Assembly: GCA_900540845.1 (NCBI GenBank)
Contig: UQHS01000002.1
Coordinates: 1-64,000, forward strand
Reading direction: 5' to 3'
DNA: 64,000 nucleotides
Origin: an uncultured Collinsella sp.
GTDB lineage: Bacteria; Actinomycetota; Coriobacteriia; Coriobacteriales; Coriobacteriaceae
In this document: piece after piece, positions 27,152-34,880 of the stretch
How the letters are laid out: each line of letters starts with the position of its first letter
How positions within the stretch are numbered: the first letter of the stretch is position 1
The notes under the pieces: generated by a model
What the model saw: the letters and a program-made list of their open reading frames with translations, nothing else
Databases searched by the model: none
Told to the model about the DNA's origin: nothing
Program-made: the position numbers and the translations under genes

Positions 27152-27203
27152 ACTGCTACAAAAGTCCTGAATTGTGGTGAGAGCGTGACAGAATTGTGCT
27201 GGA

Positions 27204-27215
27204 TGAAACGCTTCA
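27204..27215. promoter_or_regulatory. Operator-like palindrome O3 upstream of adhE
   Basis: TGAAACGCTTCA matches O1 at 11 of 12 positions. Its centre is 64 bp from O2. Three such sites within 126 bp are unlikely to be chance and would allow looping by a tetrameric or paired regulator. Confidence 0.55.
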
Positions 27216-27299
27216 TAAATGATACTAGGTTTACCGTTAATTACCGTATGCCGCGCTTGGCGCGGCTGATTCCGCTGTGTCCAAAGAGTGGGGTGCAGG

Positions 27300-27365
27300 A
27301 TAGGCCGAGTCGCCGGATAGTTTGAGTCGCCGCATAGATCGAGTTGCCCATAGATTGAGTCGCCG
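27300..27365. repeat. Four-copy 16-17 nt tandem repeat
   Basis: The copies at 27300-27316, 27317-27333, 27334-27349 and 27350-27365 each begin ATAG and carry GAGTCGCCG or a close variant. Two further 14-nt units starting AGTCAAAACTC follow directly. The array is too short and spacer-free to be CRISPR. Function unknown. Confidence 0.7.
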
Positions 27366-27393
27366 AGTCAAAACTCCCGAGTCAAAACTCAAA

Positions 27394-27427
27394 ACAAAAA
27401 GGCGCTCCGGAAATACCCGAAGCGCCT
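27394..27427 (-). terminator. Intrinsic terminator of rpmB
   Basis: A stem of about 11 bp (27400-27410 with 27416-27427) is followed on the minus strand by a run of five T and then TTTT after a G. It lies 39 nt past the rpmB stop. Confidence 0.8.
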
Positions 27428-27466
27428 GATGCTTGCAAGCAAACGTTTGTCCAAAGAGGGAAGTGC

Positions 27467-27655
27467 TTAGGAGCGAGCCACCTTCTGGGCCTTGAGGCAG
27501 CTGGTGCACACGTTCATCTTGCGACGCACGCCGTTGACGACAACGTAGACGCGCTGGATGTTCGGACGGAACTTACGGTTGGAGACGCGGTGGGAGTGGC
27601 TGATGGAGCGACCAGCAACGGGGTGCTTACCGCAGATTTCGCAAACTTTGGACAT
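27467..27655 (-). CDS. rpmB: 50S ribosomal protein L28
   Basis: This 62-residue large-subunit protein begins MSKVCEICGKHPVAGRSISHSH and ends in TSCLKAQKVARS. The CxxC pair (residues 5 and 8) and a second one near the C-terminus make this the zinc-binding (C+) form of L28. AGAAGGG precedes the ATG at 27655. It diverges from the asp23-fakA-recG group, an arrangement also common in Firmicutes. Confidence 0.97.
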   Translation of the reverse strand: MSKVCEICGKHPVAGRSISHSHRVSNRKFRPNIQRVYVVVNGVRRKMNVCTSCLKAQKVARS

Positions 27656-27998
27656 GTCAGTGACCCTTCTTAGGCGGCTACAGGAAAAGCCGCGTGAACA
27701 AACAGCATTGAACTATACCATAGGTGCCGCCTTATGTGGGAAATCTTCACAATGGGGCAGCAAGAAAACGCTCCGCGGCGTGGGATGCGGGGCGCAACGG
27801 CTCACCATTATATAAAGAGTGTCGTTTTGCGCAAGGTGCGATCTGCCCGCTTACGGTCATACCGTATTTTCATTCAAGATGTGGGTACTCCTCGTGTGAA
27901 CCGTCTGGTTTCAGTTCCTGTGAAACGGTCAACGTTGTAATATAAGCTGATGAATGCTCAGACCGCCTCTCTTGGAGTGCGTGCGGAAGGAGAATCCC
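27656..27998. promoter_or_regulatory. Divergent intergenic region rpmB / asp23
   Basis: This 343-bp spacer holds no gene. Toward rpmB there is an extended -10, TG-G-TATAGT (minus strand, 27712-27717), and in the leader a perfect 6-bp hairpin (27674-27679 with 27688-27693) just upstream of the L28 ribosome site. Toward asp23 there is an AT-rich TAATATAAG block (27938-27946), a candidate -10 about 55 nt before the ATG. The middle (27740-27900) has no recognised element. Confidence 0.5.
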
Positions 27999-28352
27999 AT
28001 GACTGAACCGATCGCCGGGACCCTCAACGTCTCGAACGAGGTCATCGCCGATATCGCCGGCTACGCCGCCATGTCTTGTTATGGTGTGGTTGGCATGGCC
28101 GAGCAGCTGCAGGGCGCGGAGAGCGTCCGCCTGTTGCCGGGCCAGCGCCTGCGCAAGGGCGTGCTCGTCACCACCGGAGACACCGGGCTCACCGTCGACC
28201 TTCACGTGGTCATCGAGTCCGGCGTCAACATGCGCTCGGTGAGTGAGAACCTCGCCAGCTCCGTGTCGTTCACCCTTTTCGAGATCGCCCAGATCGATCC
28301 GGCCCAGCTCAAGATCGCTATCCACATCGACGGGATGAAGTCCCGCCTGTAA
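27999..28352 (+). CDS. Asp23/Gls24 family envelope stress protein
   Basis: The 117-residue protein belongs to the Asp23/DUF322 family: GTLNVSNEVIADIAGYAAMSCYGVVGM near the start and a C-terminal beta segment with GLTVDLHVVIESGVNM. In Staphylococcus, Asp23 is a membrane-associated stress protein, and copies next to fakA are common. AAGGAG lies 6 nt before the ATG at 27999. fakA follows at once, with its likely GTG starting 2 nt after the stop, so the two are co-expressed. Its exact role is not known. Confidence 0.9.
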   Translation: MTEPIAGTLNVSNEVIADIAGYAAMSCYGVVGMAEQLQGAESVRLLPGQRLRKGVLVTTGDTGLTVDLHVVIESGVNMRSVSENLASSVSFTLFEIAQIDPAQLKIAIHIDGMKSRL

Positions 28353-28353
28353 G

Positions 28354-30069
28354 GTGCGCTTGCTCGCACAGACCTGCATTCACGAGACGAAAGTGCCAAA
28401 ACAGATGATTGCAAAGACTATTCGCACCTGCTTCCCCATCGCGGTGGCGGCCGTGTCCGATAAGGCCGAGGAGATCAATAAGCTCAACGTGTTCCCCGTG
28501 CCCGATGGCGATACGGGCACCAACATGTCGCTCACGCTCCAGTCCGTCGTGAAGGAGCTCGCCGCCCTCTCCGTCGACGCCGATATGGATGCCATCGCCG
28601 GCGCCATCACCCACGGTTCGCTCATGGGCGCGCGCGGCAACTCCGGCGTCATCACCTCCCAGATCCTGCGCGGCGTTGCCGAGGGTCTCCGCGACGCTGG
28701 CGAGCCGGTTTCCTCCACGGACATCGCGTCTGCCTTCCGCCGCGCCGTCAAGGTCGCCTTCCAGGCGGTCCGCAAGCCCATCGAGGGTACGATTCTCACC
28801 GTGCTCCGCGACGTCTCCACGAAGGCCGACGAATGCGAGAAGAAGCGCCTCACCGTTGAGGAAACGCTGGACGCGCTGGTCGTAGAGGCGTATCAGTCCG
28901 TGGCGCGCACCCCCGACCTCCTGCCCGTCCTCAAGGAGAACGGCGTTGTCGACTCGGGTGCCTTCGGTTTCGCCATCTTCCTCGAGAACTTCGTCGCGGC
29001 AGCCCTTGGTCGCACGTCGAAGATCGAGGACTTCTCCGCTACGTTCGACGCGGATGCAAGTTCTGCCAAGGCGGGTGCGCTCGATCGCGTCAAGATCGAG
29101 GCCAACGACGACTGGGAGGGCTCTGAGTTCCGCTATTGCAACGAGTTCCTCTTCAAGGCGGAGAAGCCTTTCGATGAGGACGAGGCCCTCAAGTTCCTCG
29201 GCTCCATGGGCGATTGCGAGCTGCTCGTCGGCGCCTATCCCGATTACAAGGTGCACGTGCACTCCAACACACCGAACCTTGTGCTCGAGCACATGCTGCA
29301 GTTCGGCCAGGTGTATGAGGTCTTTATCCACAACATGGATCTCGAGGTCGCTGAGCGCACCGCCAAGATTCACGCCGATCAAGATGCCGCCTCCGAGCCC
29401 GCCAAGCCCTTGGGCTTTGTCGCCGTTGCCGCTGGCTCCGGCGAGGCCGACATCCTCAAGTCGCTCGGAGTCGATGTCGTCGTCTCCGGCGGCCAGACCA
29501 TGAACCCCTCGACCGCCGATTTGCTCGAGGCGGTCGGCCAGGTCAACGCCGAGTCCGTCATCATCCTTCCCAATAACGGCAACATCCGCATGGCGGCTGA
29601 GGCTGCGGCGAGCGCATGCGAGGAGAAGCGCGTCTTCGTCGTGCCCACGAAGACCGTCCCACAGGCCTTCTCCGCGCTGTTCGCCGTTATGCCTGACATG
29701 CCCGTCGAGGATGTCGTCGAGGCCATGACCGAGGCCAAGGCCGAGGTCCGCGACGGCGAGGTCACGCGTGCCGTGCGCGACAGCCAGGCATCCGATGGCA
29801 CGCCCATCCACGATGGCGACGTCATGGGCATCATCTGCGACTCCATCGATATCGTCGGCTCCGACATCAAGCAGGTCACGCTCGATTGCATCAATCGCAT
29901 GATGGATGAGGATGAGGGCGACGCGCTGACCATCCTTGCCGGCGAGGAACTCGATGACGATGCATTCCAGGACATCATCGACGCCATCGAGGAGGCGCAG
30001 CCCGATCTCGAGATCGACGCTCACCGTGGTGAGCAGCCGCTCTACCCGGTGATCTTCTCCATCGAATAA
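28354..30069 (+). CDS. fakA: Fatty acid kinase subunit FakA (DAK phosphatase-domain protein)
   Basis: FakA phosphorylates fatty acids presented by FakB proteins, feeding acyl-phosphates to the PlsX/PlsY route; plsX is nearby at 34.9 kb. The protein (571 residues) has the DhaL/DAK2 N-domain with LNVFPVPDGDTGTNMSLT (nucleotide and Mg binding) and HGSLMGARGNSGVITSQILRG, a middle domain, and a C-terminal FakB/DegV-like half with VVVSGGQTMNPSTADLL and ILPNNGNIRMAAE. The N-terminal helix aligns from before the first ATG (28405), so I take the GTG at 28354, although its ribosome site is poor. A GTG at 28393 is another choice. Confidence 0.9.
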   Translation: MRLLAQTCIHETKVPKQMIAKTIRTCFPIAVAAVSDKAEEINKLNVFPVPDGDTGTNMSLTLQSVVKELAALSVDADMDAIAGAITHGSLMGARGNSGVITSQILRGVAEGLRDAGEPVSSTDIASAFRRAVKVAFQAVRKPIEGTILTVLRDVSTKADECEKKRLTVEETLDALVVEAYQSVARTPDLLPVLKENGVVDSGAFGFAIFLENFVAAALGRTSKIEDFSATFDADASSAKAGALDRVKIEANDDWEGSEFRYCNEFLFKAEKPFDEDEALKFLGSMGDCELLVGAYPDYKVHVHSNTPNLVLEHMLQFGQVYEVFIHNMDLEVAERTAKIHADQDAASEPAKPLGFVAVAAGSGEADILKSLGVDVVVSGGQTMNPSTADLLEAVGQVNAESVIILPNNGNIRMAAEAAASACEEKRVFVVPTKTVPQAFSALFAVMPDMPVEDVVEAMTEAKAEVRDGEVTRAVRDSQASDGTPIHDGDVMGIICDSIDIVGSDIKQVTLDCINRMMDEDEGDALTILAGEELDDDAFQDIIDAIEEAQPDLEIDAHRGEQPLYPVIFSIE

Positions 30070-30079
30070 GCGATGCGCG

Positions 30080-32263
30080 ATGTCCGACGATTTGGCTATG
30101 CCCCGCATTGCTGCGCGCTTGGGCGGCAGCTGCGTTCTTCATGAGGACATCTCTCGGCTCAAATATGTTTCAGGCACCCGTGAGGAGGCCCTTCGCAGGC
30201 TCGGCATCGAGCGCGTGGAGGACCTCCTCCTTCATGTGCCGTTCCGCTATCTCGATTTCTCCCATGCATATACCGTCGAGTCCGCCCCGCTTGGTGAGGT
30301 TGCGACAATTGTCGGCACGGTGGACAAGGTGTCTTCACGGCCCACGTCCAAGCGCGGCATGACCGTGACCGAAGTGTTCGTGGTCGACGATACGGGCGTG
30401 CTCAAGGTCGCGTTTTTCAAGCAACCCTGGATCGCCCGTGAGTTCTCGCGGGGCGACCGGATTGCGCTGATAGGTAAGGTCGAGTTCGCGTATGGGTTTA
30501 AGCAGATGGCCTCCCCGCACTACGAAAAGCTCGAAGACGACCGCTCTCTGGGCGCCATCCTTCCCGTGCACCGCGTCTGCGAGGGGATTTCTCAGGCGTG
30601 GATGAGGCGATTGGCTTCGGTCGCGTTGGAACTGGCCGGGTCATATTGCGACCCCATGCCCGCCGCCCTGCGTTCACGCCTGGGCCTTATGAGCCTCTCG
30701 CGTGCGCTGCGCGCCTATCATTTCCCCCGGCTGATGGGGGAGGTGGGTCTCGCAAGGCGCCGTCTTGCCTATGATGAGCTCATCTACCTGCAGCTCGCCT
30801 TGAGGCTTCGAAACGATGTGAACGTCTTGGGGATTCAGGGCATCGGCCATGTGGTCGGGCCTTATGTGGAGGCCATGAGGGCGACGCTTCCCTTTGGCCT
30901 CACGGCGGAGCAGCGGCAGGCGGTCGATGAAATCCTCTCCGATATGTCGCGGGCAGACTACGTGATGAACCGCCTGTTGCTCGGCGATGTTGGAACGGGC
31001 AAGACGGCCGTCGCATGCATGGCGCTCGCCTCGTGCGCCGACACCGGCACCCAGGCGTGCGTCATGGCGCCCACAAGTGTCTTGGCCCAACAATATGCCG
31101 TTTCGTGTGGGCCGATGCTGGACGCCGCCGGCATCTCTTGGGCTCATCTCTCGGGGTCGACGCCGCCCTCCCAGCGCGCCGAGATTCTCGCTCGTCTCGC
31201 GAGCGGTCGCATCACCGTGTTGTTTGGCACCCATGCCGTGCTCGGGGACGATGTCGTCTTCGCCCGCTTGAGCCTGGTGGTCATTGACGAGCAGCATCGA
31301 TTCGGCGTCGGTCAGCGCAACATCCTTCGCTCGAAGGGTCCCGGGGCCGACCTGCTGGTGATGACGGCGACGCCCATCCCGCGAACGCTCGCGTTGTCGG
31401 TCTATGGTGACCTGACCACGAGCATTATTCGGCATCGACCGGTGCCCGGGGCGGGCGTCGAGACGCACGTGCTCGAAAGCCCCAATCGAGATATCGCCTA
31501 TGGAGCGCTGCGGGAGGCCCTGGCTTGCGGGCGACAGGCCTATGTCATCTGCCCGATGGTTTCTCCACAGGAAAGTGCGGAGCTCCTCGATGATGTTCCC
31601 GGCCTCGATATCGATGAGCGCGGCCGCGCGCGTCAGGCGCTCACCTTGCATGATGTCGAGTCCGAGACGAGCGCGCTGCGGACGCTGCTGCCCGACGCTC
31701 GCATTGAGATGCTCCATGGGAAGATGAAACCCCAGCTCAAAGACGATGCGATTGACGCGTTTCGCGCGGGCCGCATCGACGTCCTCGTCTCCACGACGGT
31801 CGTCGAGGTCGGCGTCAATGTCCCCAACGCGACGGTCATGATGATCGAGAACGGCGAGCGATTTGGTTTGGCAACCCTTCATCAGCTGCGCGGTCGCGTT
31901 GGGCGAGGGTCGATATCGGGGACGTGCTACGTCATGACCGAGGTTCGTGGCAAGCGCGGCCGCCGCACGCCGGCCCTTGAGCGGCTTGAGGCCCTTGAGC
32001 GCACCTCTGACGGCTTCGAGCTCGCCGAGATGGACCTGCGCCTTCGTCATGAAGGGGAGATCTTGGGCCTTCGTCAGCACGGAGGGGTGAGTTTGAAGTT
32101 CGTCGACCTCGACGCCGACACGGATCTCATCGATGCCGCGCACGAGGACGCTCAGCAGCTTTTGCGGTATTCTCATACGCTGTCTGCACAAGCGACATTG
32201 CCCTTGCGACATGAGGTCATCGCTCGTTATGGCGATGTGTTTAAGGAGGTCAGCGGAGGATGA
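30080..32263 (+). CDS. recG: ATP-dependent DNA helicase RecG
   Basis: RecG remodels stalled forks and branch-migrates Holliday junctions. The 727-residue protein has a wedge/OB domain (residues 30-160; VEDLLLHVPFRYLDFS), Walker A GDVGTGKTAVA near 300, the DEQHRFGV box, and lobe 2 ending with QLRGRVGRG and a C-terminal TRG-like helix. The length is normal. The start ATG at 30080 is 10 nt after fakA, and the 3' end overlaps rsmD as ATGA. Confidence 0.96.
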   Translation: MSDDLAMPRIAARLGGSCVLHEDISRLKYVSGTREEALRRLGIERVEDLLLHVPFRYLDFSHAYTVESAPLGEVATIVGTVDKVSSRPTSKRGMTVTEVFVVDDTGVLKVAFFKQPWIAREFSRGDRIALIGKVEFAYGFKQMASPHYEKLEDDRSLGAILPVHRVCEGISQAWMRRLASVALELAGSYCDPMPAALRSRLGLMSLSRALRAYHFPRLMGEVGLARRRLAYDELIYLQLALRLRNDVNVLGIQGIGHVVGPYVEAMRATLPFGLTAEQRQAVDEILSDMSRADYVMNRLLLGDVGTGKTAVACMALASCADTGTQACVMAPTSVLAQQYAVSCGPMLDAAGISWAHLSGSTPPSQRAEILARLASGRITVLFGTHAVLGDDVVFARLSLVVIDEQHRFGVGQRNILRSKGPGADLLVMTATPIPRTLALSVYGDLTTSIIRHRPVPGAGVETHVLESPNRDIAYGALREALACGRQAYVICPMVSPQESAELLDDVPGLDIDERGRARQALTLHDVESETSALRTLLPDARIEMLHGKMKPQLKDDAIDAFRAGRIDVLVSTTVVEVGVNVPNATVMMIENGERFGLATLHQLRGRVGRGSISGTCYVMTEVRGKRGRRTPALERLEALERTSDGFELAEMDLRLRHEGEILGLRQHGGVSLKFVDLDADTDLIDAAHEDAQQLLRYSHTLSAQATLPLRHEVIARYGDVFKEVSGG

Positions 32264-32832
32264 GGATTGTTGGAGGGGAGTGGCGAGGCAGGCCCATCGA
32301 GTCTCCGAAGGGCCGCGACGTGAGCCGTCCCACAACAGATCGCGTCCGTGAGGCGATCGCATCCATGCTCGACAGCGCGCTGGATGGGGGAATCGAGGGC
32401 TCGCGTGTTTTAGACGCCTTCGCGGGGTCCGGAGCACTGGGTCTCGAGATGCTGTCCCGCGGTGCCGACCATGCGACCTTTTTCGACGTCGATCGCGGTG
32501 CCGTGGCCCTCGTGAAGCGCAATCTCGACAAGCTCGGGTGCGCTCACGGTCGATTCCAGGTGCTTGGCGGAGATGTCATCCGCTCGGCTTCGCGCGGTCG
32601 TGTGCCCGGTGCCCCTTTCGATGTGGTGCTCATCGACCCACCCTATGCTCTGGGAGTGCAACCCGCCGTGGACCTCATCGAGGCCCTCGTGCGTCACGAC
32701 GCTCTCAAATCGGGTGCCGTCGTCCTCTTCGAGCGGGTCGCGACCACCCCTGCGTTGACGCTCGAGGGATTTGAATCTATGAAAGAGAAGCGATATGGAC
32801 AGACGCGCATCGACGTGCTGCGTCTTTCGTGA
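32260..32832 (+). CDS. rsmD: 16S rRNA (guanine-966-N2)-methyltransferase RsmD
   Basis: RsmD methylates G966 of 16S rRNA. The 190-residue protein shows MRIVGGEWRGRPI, RPTTDRVREAIASML, the SAM motif LDAFAGSGALGLEMLSRGA and the N6/N2-methylase motif IDPPY near residue 127. The ATG overlaps the recG stop by 4 nt (ATGA) and has GGAGG-like sites upstream, so it is coupled to recG. coaD follows with 11-nt spacing. Confidence 0.96.
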   Translation: MRIVGGEWRGRPIESPKGRDVSRPTTDRVREAIASMLDSALDGGIEGSRVLDAFAGSGALGLEMLSRGADHATFFDVDRGAVALVKRNLDKLGCAHGRFQVLGGDVIRSASRGRVPGAPFDVVLIDPPYALGVQPAVDLIEALVRHDALKSGAVVLFERVATTPALTLEGFESMKEKRYGQTRIDVLRLS

Positions 32833-32843
32833 AGGACCGATAT

Positions 32844-33341
32844 ATGTGTGAAACCATCCAGCATGTGCTTGTCCCGGGAACGTTCGACCCCATCACATAC
32901 GGTCATATCGACGTCGTGCGTCGTGCGCGCCGCATGAGCCCGCGCGTGACGGTCGCCGTGGCGGAGAGCCTTGGCAAGAACGGCGTGGGAACCACGTTTT
33001 CCCTCGATGAGCGTGTCGCGTTGGCCGAGGCTGCGTTCGATGGCATCGAGGGCGTCGATGTGCGTCCCTTCACGGGGCTACTTGTCGATTTTGCCCGCGA
33101 GGTCGGAGCCGGTGCCGTGGTCAAGGGGCTGCGGGCGATGACCGACTTCGAATACGAGCTGCAGCAGGCGGATTTGAACTATCGCCTCGACTCCGGGCTC
33201 GAGTCCATCTTCGTCATGAGCTCCCCCGAGTACGGGTACCTCTCGAGTTCGGTCGTGCGTCAGATCGCCTCGTTTGGAGGGGATGTGAGCGAGCTCGTCC
33301 CGCCCTGCGTCGTCGATGCCCTCTCGGCTCGTTTTGCTTGA
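32844..33341 (+). CDS. coaD: Pantetheine-phosphate adenylyltransferase
   Basis: CoaD makes dephospho-CoA from 4'-phosphopantetheine and ATP. The 165-residue protein has PGTFDPITYGHIDVVRRA (TxGH nucleotidyltransferase motif, residues 13-30) and the C-terminal YLSSSVVRQIA signature. The ATG at 32844 has GAAGGA 7 nt upstream; a GTG at 32829 overlapping rsmD is less likely. rsmD-coaD pairing is conserved in many bacteria. Confidence 0.96.
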   Translation: MCETIQHVLVPGTFDPITYGHIDVVRRARRMSPRVTVAVAESLGKNGVGTTFSLDERVALAEAAFDGIEGVDVRPFTGLLVDFAREVGAGAVVKGLRAMTDFEYELQQADLNYRLDSGLESIFVMSSPEYGYLSSSVVRQIASFGGDVSELVPPCVVDALSARFA

Positions 33342-33378
33342 AGACGCGTGCGCCTTCAATCGAAAAGTGCGATTGTGA

Positions 33379-33384
33379 TACCAT
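33379..33384 (+). promoter_or_regulatory. Possible extended -10 upstream of the SepIVA-like gene
   Basis: TGA-TACCAT (the -10 hexamer is 33379-33384) lies 37 nt before the ATG at 33421. A small hairpin of 6 bp (CAATCG/CGATTG) precedes it. No clear -35 is present, so this is tentative. Confidence 0.35.
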
Positions 33385-33420
33385 AACCTGTTAGATTGTG
33401 ACCATAGAAAGGAGACCCTC

Positions 33421-33921
33421 ATGCCGGTCGAGAACCTCCCGGGCGAGCGCATCGAGAGCCTTGTCGATGAGCTCGAGGGCATCATCGAGGAGGCGCGCCC
33501 TCCGTTCGGTAAGGGTGCCCAGCAGAAGATCATCGAGACCGATGTCTTCTTCAACATCCTCGACGAGATTCGCATGAGCTATCCCGAGGAGTGGCAGAAG
33601 TCCCGCCGCATCCTCAAGGAGCGCGAAGAGCTGCTTGCGAGTGCCGCCGCCCAGGCCGACTCCATCATCGCCGACGCGCAGCAGCAGGCGCTCACCATCG
33701 CCTCTGAGCAGGAAATCGTTCGTCTCGCCCAGCAGCAGGCCGATGATATCCGCGATCGCGCCAACCAGTATGAGCGCGAGACCCGCTACGCTGCGGAGGA
33801 TTACGCCGAGCAGGTGTTCACCCACCTCGAGGAGAACCTCAAGTCCCTCACAGGCACGGTCGCCCGTTGCCGTCAACAGCTCAACGACTCTGCCGCGCAG
33901 GGCCAGAACCAGGGTTGGTAG
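33421..33921 (+). CDS. SepIVA-like DivIVA-type coiled-coil protein
   Basis: The 166-residue protein starts with an N-terminal segment (IESLVDELEGIIEEARP), then a short conserved block (ETDVFFNILDEIRMSYPEEW), and continues as a long Ala/Gln/Glu-rich coiled coil (about residues 60-155). The block pattern resembles mycobacterial SepIVA (Rv2927c), which is required for septation. The genes that follow (DUF177, then rnc, smc, ftsY, ffh) match the same order in mycobacteria. I infer a role in cell division or septum placement. It might instead be a generic DivIVA-like filament protein. The ATG at 33421 has AAAGGAG upstream. The protein is shorter than mycobacterial SepIVA. Confidence 0.75.
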   Translation: MPVENLPGERIESLVDELEGIIEEARPPFGKGAQQKIIETDVFFNILDEIRMSYPEEWQKSRRILKEREELLASAAAQADSIIADAQQQALTIASEQEIVRLAQQQADDIRDRANQYERETRYAAEDYAEQVFTHLEENLKSLTGTVARCRQQLNDSAAQGQNQGW

Positions 33922-33923
33922 TC

Positions 33924-34478
33924 ATGAGCTGCCTCGGTTCGGTCCCGGTTGATCTTTCCGGCAAGCTGGAAAACCCCGGTGAATCCTATCAGGTCACGGG
34001 GCGTATCGCCGTCGATTCCTATGCGGTGGGGGAGAAGACGCTCTCCCTTCCCGAAGGCGCTTCGTACGATGTCATGTGCACCAATGCCGGTGACGGGATT
34101 CTCGTGACGGGCATCGTGCGCGCTTCCGTCGAGGGCTCCTGCGATCGCTGTCTCGAGAAGGCCACATTTGAGGTCTCGGGCGAGATTGAGGAGTACTATC
34201 TGTTTGAGGAGCCCGAAGACCCCGATAGCTACGAAGATGGGTTCGAGCTTGTCGCCGAGGACCGCGTCATCGATCTGGGCGATGCGATCTCAGACGCCGT
34301 GGTCATGGATACCCCGTTTGTCGTGCTCTGCCGTGAGGACTGCCTGGGGTTGTGCCCCACGTGCGGCGCCAACCTCAACGAGGGTGACTGCGGCTGCGCC
34401 GCTCGGGCCGAGGAGGCTTGGGTCGATTCGGACGAGAACCCCTTCGCCGCTTTGAAGGGCCTCACGTTTGACGATTAG
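33924..34478 (+). CDS. DUF177 (YceD) family protein
   Basis: The 184-residue protein belongs to DUF177, a family almost always found before rpmF. It has an N-terminal beta-rich half, VRASVEGSCDRCLEKATFEV (CxxC), and a C-terminal CREDCLGLCPTCGANLNEGDCGC cysteine cluster likely to bind a metal. In plants the family supports 23S rRNA accumulation, and the role in bacteria is probably linked to rRNA or L32. AGGG is 8 nt before the ATG at 33924. It is followed by rpmF after 146 nt, where a separate promoter is seen. Confidence 0.9.
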   Translation: MSCLGSVPVDLSGKLENPGESYQVTGRIAVDSYAVGEKTLSLPEGASYDVMCTNAGDGILVTGIVRASVEGSCDRCLEKATFEVSGEIEEYYLFEEPEDPDSYEDGFELVAEDRVIDLGDAISDAVVMDTPFVVLCREDCLGLCPTCGANLNEGDCGCAARAEEAWVDSDENPFAALKGLTFDD

Positions 34479-34545
34479 CCCCTGCGCGCCTTGGCTGCTT
34501 TCTTTGCCGAGCGCGTAGATTCGAATGTTTTTTTGGATATACATT

Positions 34546-34574
34546 TTGTGTATGCAGGCACTTTCTGTTAGTAT
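34546..34574 (+). promoter_or_regulatory. Promoter of rpmF
   Basis: TTGTGT (34546-34551) and TAGTAT (34569-34574) are separated by exactly 17 nt. Start of transcription is expected near 34581, giving a leader of about 44 nt to the rpmF ATG. An ATACA/TGTAT inverted repeat overlaps the -35. Confidence 0.6.
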
Positions 34575-34624
34575 CGTTGCTTGCGCGTAATCGCCGCCAG
34601 TTATGAGTTGTAAGGAAGGTCAAC

Positions 34625-34804
34625 ATGCCAGTACCTAAGCAAAAAAAGGGTCGCGCTAAGACGCACTCTCGTCGTTCGACGAACATGAAGATCAACGCCG
34701 CTTCTCAGTCCACCTGCCCTCGCTGCGGTGCCGTGAAGCTCCCGCACCACGTGTGCGGCAACTGCGGTTTCTATAAGGACCGCGAGGTCATCGTCGTCGA
34801 GTAA
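34625..34804 (+). CDS. rpmF: 50S ribosomal protein L32
   Basis: This gene encodes 59 residues. It starts MPVPKQKKGRAKTHSRRS and has a zinc-knuckle CPRCGAVKLPHHVCGNCG with four cysteines, the zinc-binding (C+) form of L32. TAAGGAAGG precedes the ATG at 34625. Its position after DUF177 and before plsX is the usual bacterial arrangement. Confidence 0.97.
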   Translation: MPVPKQKKGRAKTHSRRSTNMKINAASQSTCPRCGAVKLPHHVCGNCGFYKDREVIVVE

Positions 34805-34833
34805 ACTCGACTGGCGGTTACGTTGAGTTGATT

Positions 34834-34870
34834 ATGGCCGGCTCTCCCGAGTCGGCCATTTCTCTATCGA
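34834..34870 (+). terminator. Possible terminator/attenuator after rpmF
   Basis: An 11-bp stem with one G-T pair and a TCCC tetraloop (34834-34859) is followed by a broken T-rich stretch (ATTTCTCTAT). It lies between the rpmF stop and plsX, so it may reduce read-through into plsX. Confidence 0.5.
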
Positions 34871-34880
34871 GGGGGTTCAC

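Larger units (their letters stand above)
27033..27466. promoter_or_regulatory. Intergenic region between rpmB and adhE
   Basis: This 434-bp spacer has no gene. From the adhE side it holds three operator-like palindromes (27090-27215), an AT-rich stretch (27215-27245), a tight 7-bp hairpin with a 3-nt loop (27250-27266), a four-copy 16-17 nt tandem repeat (27300-27365), two copies of AGTCAAAACTC, the rpmB terminator (27394-27427), and adjoining palindromes GCTTGCAAGC and CAAACGTTTG (27431-27449). Confidence 0.7.

Noticed and set aside
27300..27390. CRISPR-like array
   Set aside because: Units are 14-17 nt and contiguous with no spacers, and no cas genes are near.
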